A stretch of 39,607 nucleotides of DNA. It comes from Bin80 sp022820435 (GTDB lineage Bacteria > Bacteroidota > Rhodothermia > Rhodothermales > Bin80). Made by a program: the position numbers and the translations under genes. Of the stretch, positions 35,266 to 39,607 are shown one piece after another; position 1 is the stretch's first letter, and each line of letters starts with the position of its first letter. The DNA lies in contig JAJEFL010000157.1 of the NCBI GenBank assembly GCA_022820435.1, positions 1 to 39,607 on the forward strand. Direction: 5' to 3'. The notes under the pieces were generated by a model. That model saw only the letters and a program-made list of their open reading frames with translations. It searched no databases and was not told where the DNA came from.

Positions 35266-37011
35266 TTCAACACCGATGCAATCAACAGCGCAGAGTTACT
35301 CAAAGGGGGATTCCCCGCCCGCTATGGAGGGCGTCTAGCAGGCGTACTGGATATCACCATGCGGGAAGGGAACCGGAAGGAGTTTGAAGGGCGGGTTGCA
35401 GTGGGACTGTTGGCATCAAGGATTACCGTAGAAGGGCCGCTCATACGGGATAAAAGTTCGTTTATTGTTTCCGCCCGCAGGACCTATCTGGATACGATCA
35501 ATTGGACGATCCAGAAACTCCGGGGGGCAGATCAGCTGCTGGGGTATCATTTCTACGATGTGAATGCGAAGTGGAATCTGGATATCTCAAGGCGGGACCG
35601 AATTTACATGAGTTTCTATGCCGGCCGGGACAAAGGATATGAGATTGATGATGAGGACTTGGGGTATAACTCAAGATCAAAATTTGCAATCGGCTGGAGT
35701 AATGCAACGTTAACGTTTCGCTGGAATCGCGTCGTCAACGCTCGCATGTTTGCCAATACAATGGTTCTATTCAGCCGATTTCGTTCCAGCATCCTGGATC
35801 AATATGGCTCAGAGGGCACCTTCATTACAGAAATAGAAGATGGCTATAAAAACGGCCTGACCGACTTCAGCATCAAGACAGATCTCGAATACTTTCCACA
35901 TCAGAATCATCACCTGCGTTTCGGCGCGATGGGGACTCGTCATCTATTTTTGCCAAGTGTACAGCGACGGCGGGAGTTGGATACCGAATTTGGAATAGAT
36001 ACCACAACCGTGATCCCTCTTGAACTTGGAACTTCCGAATGGTCTGCATATGCGGAAGACGAAATTACCCTGACCCAACAACTCAAGAGCAACCTAGGCA
36101 TACATCTATCCGGCTATCATGTAGACGGCAGTGTCTATACTTCGGTGCAACCCCGCCTGTCCACCTCTTTATTGCTGCCTCGGGAATGGGCGTTTAAGTT
36201 TTCGTATGCACAGATGAAGCAGTACATTCAGCAACTGTCCAATAGTGGTACAGACGCACTCCCGACCGACCTGTGGCTTCCCAGTACCGCCCGGATTCCT
36301 CCCCAAAGTGCCTGGCAGATTGCCGCTGGATTTGCACGAACCATTGACGCACGGGCGCTGGATATCAGCCTGGAAGCCTACTATAAAAACGTCAGTGATG
36401 TCATTGCTTACAGGGAAGGCAGCAACTTTGTAGGCTCAAACCAGGAGTGGGAGGATGCGGTGACCACTGGGCGCGGCTGGGCTTATGGGACAGAACTATA
36501 CCTGCGCAGAACCCAGGGCAAAACAACAGGGTGGATCAGCTATACCCTTTCATGGTCAAAACGACGTTTTACTGAGTTAAATGCAGGAGAGATTTTCCCG
36601 CATCGTTATGATCGCAGACATGATATCTCCATTGCGTTAGTTCGTGATTGGCAAAGCAATGAAATCGCCATGACCTGGGTGTACAGTACAGGCCATGCCC
36701 TGACACTTGCGCACTCAAGGTATAGACTGGATGGGGATCTAGTCGATGTATACGGTGCGTGGAACAGCTACAGAACCCCCTCCTATCATAGATTAGATCT
36801 CTCAATGCGCCGCCTGAATCCCTCTGGCAAACGATCACAGGTGATCATTAGCCTATACAATGCTTACAGTCATCGGAATGTTTTTTATGTGGGAGTAGAG
36901 GACTATAGCTCCCTTGCCCCACACACCGGTTACTACAAAGAGGGGCGGGCAATCAAAGGGTTCACACTTTTGCCCATCATTCCCTCCGTCAGCTACCGCT
37001 TCTTTTTCTAA
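34672..37011 (+). CDS. TonB-dependent outer-membrane receptor with CarboxypepD-reg domain (copy B)
   Basis: This encodes 779 residues from the ATG at 34672, which is preceded by AAAGGATC and starts a signal peptide (YLAILLIFFSQYI...SFAQ). A TTG-type start 96 bases upstream would bury the signal peptide, so it is rejected. A carboxypeptidase-regulatory-like domain (IVVSGYVTDAENGEALVGTS) comes first, then the plug (LYVRGGTPGQTLILLDGATV, AELLKGGFPARYGGRLAGVL), then a beta-barrel ending with the aromatic terminus SVSYRFFF. It is paralogous to the truncated receptor at 1-621. Three bases after its stop starts a DUF4249 lipoprotein; that pairing is common in Bacteroidota and suggests a SusCD-like receptor/lipoprotein unit for an unknown ligand. 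Confidence 0.94.
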   Translation: MYLAILLIFFSQYIILHRSFAQTIVVSGYVTDAENGEALVGTSLYEIYLQKGTTTNQYGFFSLSVPGDSAVVRFSYQGYEPLTLVFYAPQKELQRIEMRPTIVEYDSLLVIEAESYEGLHQQVQMSGVKVSMAEVEALPALLGETDLLKVFQLMPGIQSGVEGSTGLYVRGGTPGQTLILLDGATVYNAGHLFGFMSTFNTDAINSAELLKGGFPARYGGRLAGVLDITMREGNRKEFEGRVAVGLLASRITVEGPLIRDKSSFIVSARRTYLDTINWTIQKLRGADQLLGYHFYDVNAKWNLDISRRDRIYMSFYAGRDKGYEIDDEDLGYNSRSKFAIGWSNATLTFRWNRVVNARMFANTMVLFSRFRSSILDQYGSEGTFITEIEDGYKNGLTDFSIKTDLEYFPHQNHHLRFGAMGTRHLFLPSVQRRRELDTEFGIDTTTVIPLELGTSEWSAYAEDEITLTQQLKSNLGIHLSGYHVDGSVYTSVQPRLSTSLLLPREWAFKFSYAQMKQYIQQLSNSGTDALPTDLWLPSTARIPPQSAWQIAAGFARTIDARALDISLEAYYKNVSDVIAYREGSNFVGSNQEWEDAVTTGRGWAYGTELYLRRTQGKTTGWISYTLSWSKRRFTELNAGEIFPHRYDRRHDISIALVRDWQSNEIAMTWVYSTGHALTLAHSRYRLDGDLVDVYGAWNSYRTPSYHRLDLSMRRLNPSGKRSQVIISLYNAYSHRNVFYVGVEDYSSLAPHTGYYKEGRAIKGFTLLPIIPSVSYRFFF

Positions 37012-37014
37012 TTG

Positions 37015-38271
37015 ATGCATCGCCTGTTTGCTTTAATCTGCCCACTTGCTCTGCTAGGCTGCGAATCCATTCTGGAGATTGAACTGGAACGTGTAGCCCC
37101 AGAGCTTGTCGTGACCAGTTTTTTTACTGAACATGCCCCATGGCAGGTGATGGTTCAGCGTACAGTTGGTGTACAAGAAGATTTAACCCACCCCTCAATC
37201 ATTGATCATGCCACCGTGACCATTGAGGGGAGCAATGGATCCCTTATAGAACTGGTTCATAGAGGAGGTGGCTTCTATTACGGGGATGCCTCCCTGCCCC
37301 AATCAGGGATCATGTATACAATCAGGGTGGAAGCCGAGGGATACAGGAGTGTGGAAGCAAGGGATCGGATTCCCAGCCGCCTGAAGCCACCGGATGTGCG
37401 GTATCTTCAATCCAATGAACGCTCCACAGTTACGCTATATGATGTATCTGGAGTCGAAAACTACTATGCCGTCTCTGTACTCTCTCCCAACGTTTACTGG
37501 CAAACATTTAACGTGCTCAACCCGGAACTCGAAGATCAGATGAAGCGATTCTCCGTTGAAGATCCTTTTTCACCCTATGTGAATCGTCCACGCGTTGAGG
37601 TGGCTCTGATACATGATCGCCCTTTTGATGGAAAACAATTTGACCTTTCGCTCTTAAATAATGGATTTGATCAGGACGATCTGAGCACCTATATCAATTC
37701 AATCAGCAAAGCATACTATGACTACTATCTTTCCAAGATTGTCCAGAAAAATGCCGAGCATTTATCTCTTGTTGAACCGGCACCACTGAAGTCAAATATT
37801 CGTGGGGGCCGGGGAGTATTTGCCGGATACAGTCTCTATGTTGATGGGCGACTCACTCCCGAAAATATTAAAAATCAGATCATCGGCACGTATGACCTAG
37901 ATAATGTTCTGGTGGATCCTTACGATTCCGTCCTTGTTTCGGATGAAATCAACTTTACACTTCATTCAGATCAGTCCGTGACAGGATTTATAAAGTATGA
38001 TTCAGAAGGTGGTTCAATGGTAACCTCTCTGGAAGGAGGGTATACCGTAACCGATCATGGATCCGCTGAATATCTGGTTCATCTTCACCATGACACAAAC
38101 ACCTTCTTCAGAAATGCAAAACTGAGACTAAGAATATACTCCCTGTCTGAACCCAGCAATCCACGCATCGAATTAATGATGAAGCAAGTATCTAATGATG
38201 GAAAGAGGAATCGCATTGAAATTCATCGCACATTCCTGAAACGAGATTTTGTCGAAGAGAAGACACCTTAA
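37015..38271 (+). CDS. DUF4249 family lipoprotein
   Basis: This encodes 418 residues from the ATG at 37015; a TTG immediately before it is the other possible start. The lipoprotein signal is FALICPLALLGC (Cys about 15). The N-terminal beta-domain block ELVVTSFFTEHAPWQVMVQR and the segment IDHATVTIEGSNG are typical of DUF4249, a Bacteroidota family encoded beside TonB receptors. Function is not established; by analogy with SusD it may help the receptor bind its ligand at the surface. It begins 3 bases after the receptor stop, so translation is probably coupled. The last 60 bases of the gene are partly duplicated just after the stop. Confidence 0.88.
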   Translation: MHRLFALICPLALLGCESILEIELERVAPELVVTSFFTEHAPWQVMVQRTVGVQEDLTHPSIIDHATVTIEGSNGSLIELVHRGGGFYYGDASLPQSGIMYTIRVEAEGYRSVEARDRIPSRLKPPDVRYLQSNERSTVTLYDVSGVENYYAVSVLSPNVYWQTFNVLNPELEDQMKRFSVEDPFSPYVNRPRVEVALIHDRPFDGKQFDLSLLNNGFDQDDLSTYINSISKAYYDYYLSKIVQKNAEHLSLVEPAPLKSNIRGGRGVFAGYSLYVDGRLTPENIKNQIIGTYDLDNVLVDPYDSVLVSDEINFTLHSDQSVTGFIKYDSEGGSMVTSLEGGYTVTDHGSAEYLVHLHHDTNTFFRNAKLRLRIYSLSEPSNPRIELMMKQVSNDGKRNRIEIHRTFLKRDFVEEKTP

Positions 38272-38319
38272 ATTTTATAAAGATCGCATTGAAATTCATT
38301 GCACATTCCGGAAGCGAGA
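38211..38319 (+). repeat. 36-bp imperfect direct repeat at the end of the DUF4249 gene
   Basis: TCGCATTGAAATTCATCGCA at 38211, running to 38246, recurs at 38284-38319 with three differences. The first copy is coding and the second lies after the stop; they are 73 bases apart, out of frame with each other. A short GATTCAA tandem follows at about 38329. This looks like a local duplication of the gene tail. Confidence 0.75.
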
Positions 38320-38364
38320 GAGTCCCTGATTCAAGATTCAAGATTAACTGAGTTCGCCCGAACT

Positions 38365-39123
38365 TCACCGATAGCCAGGCTGAAACGCCATCGCCAGAAG
38401 GATGCCGGTTGCAACCGATGCATTCAGCGATTCAACCTCCCCGCACATTGGAATGGAGACCAGACGGTCACAAATACGTTCCGTATCGGGGAATAACCCC
38501 CGCCCCTCACTGCCAATCACCAGCGCAACCGGGCAGTTCCAGTTCGTCTCCCAGATCGAATCGGCGCCATGCGCCGCTGTGCCGTACACAAAATAGCCCC
38601 GCTCCTTGAGTTCGGGAATGACATCCGCAAGCCGGCCAACGCGAGCAATCGGCATCCGCACCGCAGTTCCGCTGCTAGCCTTCACCATCGCCGCATTGAC
38701 AGGAGCCATGTGATGAGAGCATACTATGATCCCCCGAATCCCAAAGACAGCAGCGGAGCGGACAATGGCTCCAAAATTCCTAGGATCCTGAATCCCGTCC
38801 AATAACAATAGTCGTGGACGTTGCGCCCGCACAGTATCAAGGTCCGCGGCAACCACCTTTAACATGACCGAGTAATCGGCGTACGCAAATGCGGACTGCA
38901 GTGCGACCACGCCCTGATGCGTCATTCCACCCGCCAAACGCCGGAATCCGCCCCCGGGTAAAACTTGAACCGGAATTCCTGCTCTGGATGCAAGCCGGCG
39001 AATCTGCCCCAATCCGCGGGCATCCTGCTGAAGACATACTTTCTCCAGCGATTCGGGAGTGCGCTCCAATGCTTCGCGAACCGCATTGCGCCCGGCAATG
39101 ATCAGCGGAGGATCAGTGGGCAT
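38365..39123 (-). CDS. rlmB: SpoU-family 23S rRNA (guanosine-2'-O-)-methyltransferase
   Basis: This encodes 252 residues from the ATG at 39123 (MPTDPPLIIAGRNAVREAL). A longer frame from 39168 would begin inside the upstream gene with an unrelated Trp-rich stretch. The N-terminal substrate-binding domain (residues 1-75) is followed by the SPOUT knot methylase: LLLLDGIQDPRNFGAIVRSA (motif 1), VALVIGSEGRGLFP (motif 2) and VESLNASVATGILLAMAF (motif 3). It uses S-adenosylmethionine to methylate ribose in 23S rRNA; RlmB specificity (G2251) is inferred from family resemblance. Its start overlaps the decarboxylase stop by 11 bases. Confidence 0.92.
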   Translation of the reverse strand: MPTDPPLIIAGRNAVREALERTPESLEKVCLQQDARGLGQIRRLASRAGIPVQVLPGGGFRRLAGGMTHQGVVALQSAFAYADYSVMLKVVAADLDTVRAQRPRLLLLDGIQDPRNFGAIVRSAAVFGIRGIIVCSHHMAPVNAAMVKASSGTAVRMPIARVGRLADVIPELKERGYFVYGTAAHGADSIWETNWNCPVALVIGSEGRGLFPDTERICDRLVSIPMCGEVESLNASVATGILLAMAFQPGYR

Positions 39124-39607
39124 GGGACTGCATAAAACCCACCAGACAATCCACCAGCGACTCCGCAAAACCTGCCTGCTCAGGACGCATCAGAACACTT
39201 CTCAGAATCCGAACATGCTCCTGATCCATCTCCACCTCAGGAATACGGATCCGTAAGTCTGTTGAGCGTACCCGGAGGATACTCAGAAAAATCGGATTTG
39301 TCGAAGAAGCCATTGAATGTTCAAACAGTGCCTGCGAAGCCCGGTCAATCTCACTGGCAGAGTGGGATTTTGCCTCGGGATAGTAACACACGATATCCAG
39401 ATCCGGCTTTCCCCAGCTTTGAAGTGGTGTATCCTCTAATGCAGCATCCCATCGGTGAGCCGCCTCCAGACATGCAGAAAGTACAGGCCCCAGCCCCTCA
39501 TCCGCTGCCAGCGGCAATAGTTGCAGGGTGAGCCACAAGGCACCTGCGGCGGCACCGGCACGTGAACACTCCAGACTGATCTCGCCAAGATGCAGATCCT
39601 CACTCGT
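39113..39607 (-). CDS. PLP-dependent group II decarboxylase, C-terminal part
   Basis: The frame is open to the window edge, with 164 codons visible; the N-terminal part with the PLP Lys lies outside. The segment GEISLECSRAGAAAGALWLT is the family block just after the cofactor Lys in aromatic-amino-acid/glutamate-type decarboxylases. The rest (LQLLPLAADEGLGPVLSACL, DLDIVCYYPE, FLSILRVRSTDLRIRIPEVE) fits the small C-terminal domain. The substrate cannot be told from this piece. It overlaps the rlmB start, which suggests co-transcription. Confidence 0.82.
   Translation of the reverse strand, partial: TSEDLHLGEISLECSRAGAAAGALWLTLQLLPLAADEGLGPVLSACLEAAHRWDAALEDTPLQSWGKPDLDIVCYYPEAKSHSASEIDRASQALFEHSMASSTNPIFLSILRVRSTDLRIRIPEVEMDQEHVRILRSVLMRPEQAGFAESLVDCLVGFMQSHAH

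Overview
The window looks like a chromosomal segment of a Gram-negative bacterium of the Bacteroidota/Rhodothermota type. The evidence is a SusC/SusD pair, TonB receptors with a carboxypeptidase-regulatory N-terminal domain, a DUF4249 lipoprotein, an ASPIC/FG-GAP lipoprotein and a long MetG with a C-terminal tRNA-binding domain. The moderately high GC of most genes and the PVC-type cytochrome/dehydrogenase proteins point to a Rhodothermia-like lineage rather than a low-GC flavobacterium. This placement is inferred from gene content, not from a marker phylogeny.

Layout. 1-2084 (minus): a truncated TonB receptor and an unrecognised lipoprotein. 2189-2500: the C-terminal scrap of a type ISP/helicase-like restriction protein. 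2577-5961 (minus): a three-gene operon of transglutaminase-like protein, alpha-E protein and circularly permuted ATP-grasp. 6363-8447 (minus): metG. 8575-12124 (plus): hisB-proC-hisH-hisA-hisF. 12197-14187: a decayed beta-propeller dehydrogenase-like gene. 14464-14982: a membrane-anchored coiled-coil repeat protein. 15102-16362: a broken SEL1-repeat gene. 16407-19037 (minus): an intact PVC-type haem protein. 19105-22416: a class V aminotransferase, a molybdenum-carrier-like protein, a LolA-like protein and a flippase-like membrane protein. 22633-32740: susC, susD, a large ASPIC/FG-GAP lipoprotein and an amidohydrolase lipoprotein. 33343-38271: a second copy of the lipoprotein/TonB cassette in the opposite orientation, followed by a DUF4249 gene. 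38365-39607 (minus): a SpoU-type rRNA methyltransferase and the end of a PLP-dependent decarboxylase.

How the genes work together. The his block supplies the dehydratase, the ImGP synthase (HisHF) and the HisA isomerase of histidine synthesis, with the last enzyme of proline synthesis inserted. The SusCD block is an outer-membrane uptake system with no glycan hydrolase beside it, so its substrate is unclear. The transglutaminase/alpha-E/ATP-grasp triad is a known conserved neighbourhood whose biochemical product is still largely unknown.

Two things stand out. First, the lipoprotein+TonB cassette occurs twice, at the two ends of the window and in inverted orientation. The left lipoprotein is intact and the right one is broken by a one-base deletion and a nonsense codon. 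Second, several accessory genes (restriction remnant, beta-propeller protein, SEL1 protein, right lipoprotein) are broken by separate lesions, while every housekeeping gene is intact. That pattern suggests ongoing loss of accessory functions rather than sequencing noise or stop-codon recoding. No tRNA, rRNA, CRISPR array or intact insertion sequence was seen.
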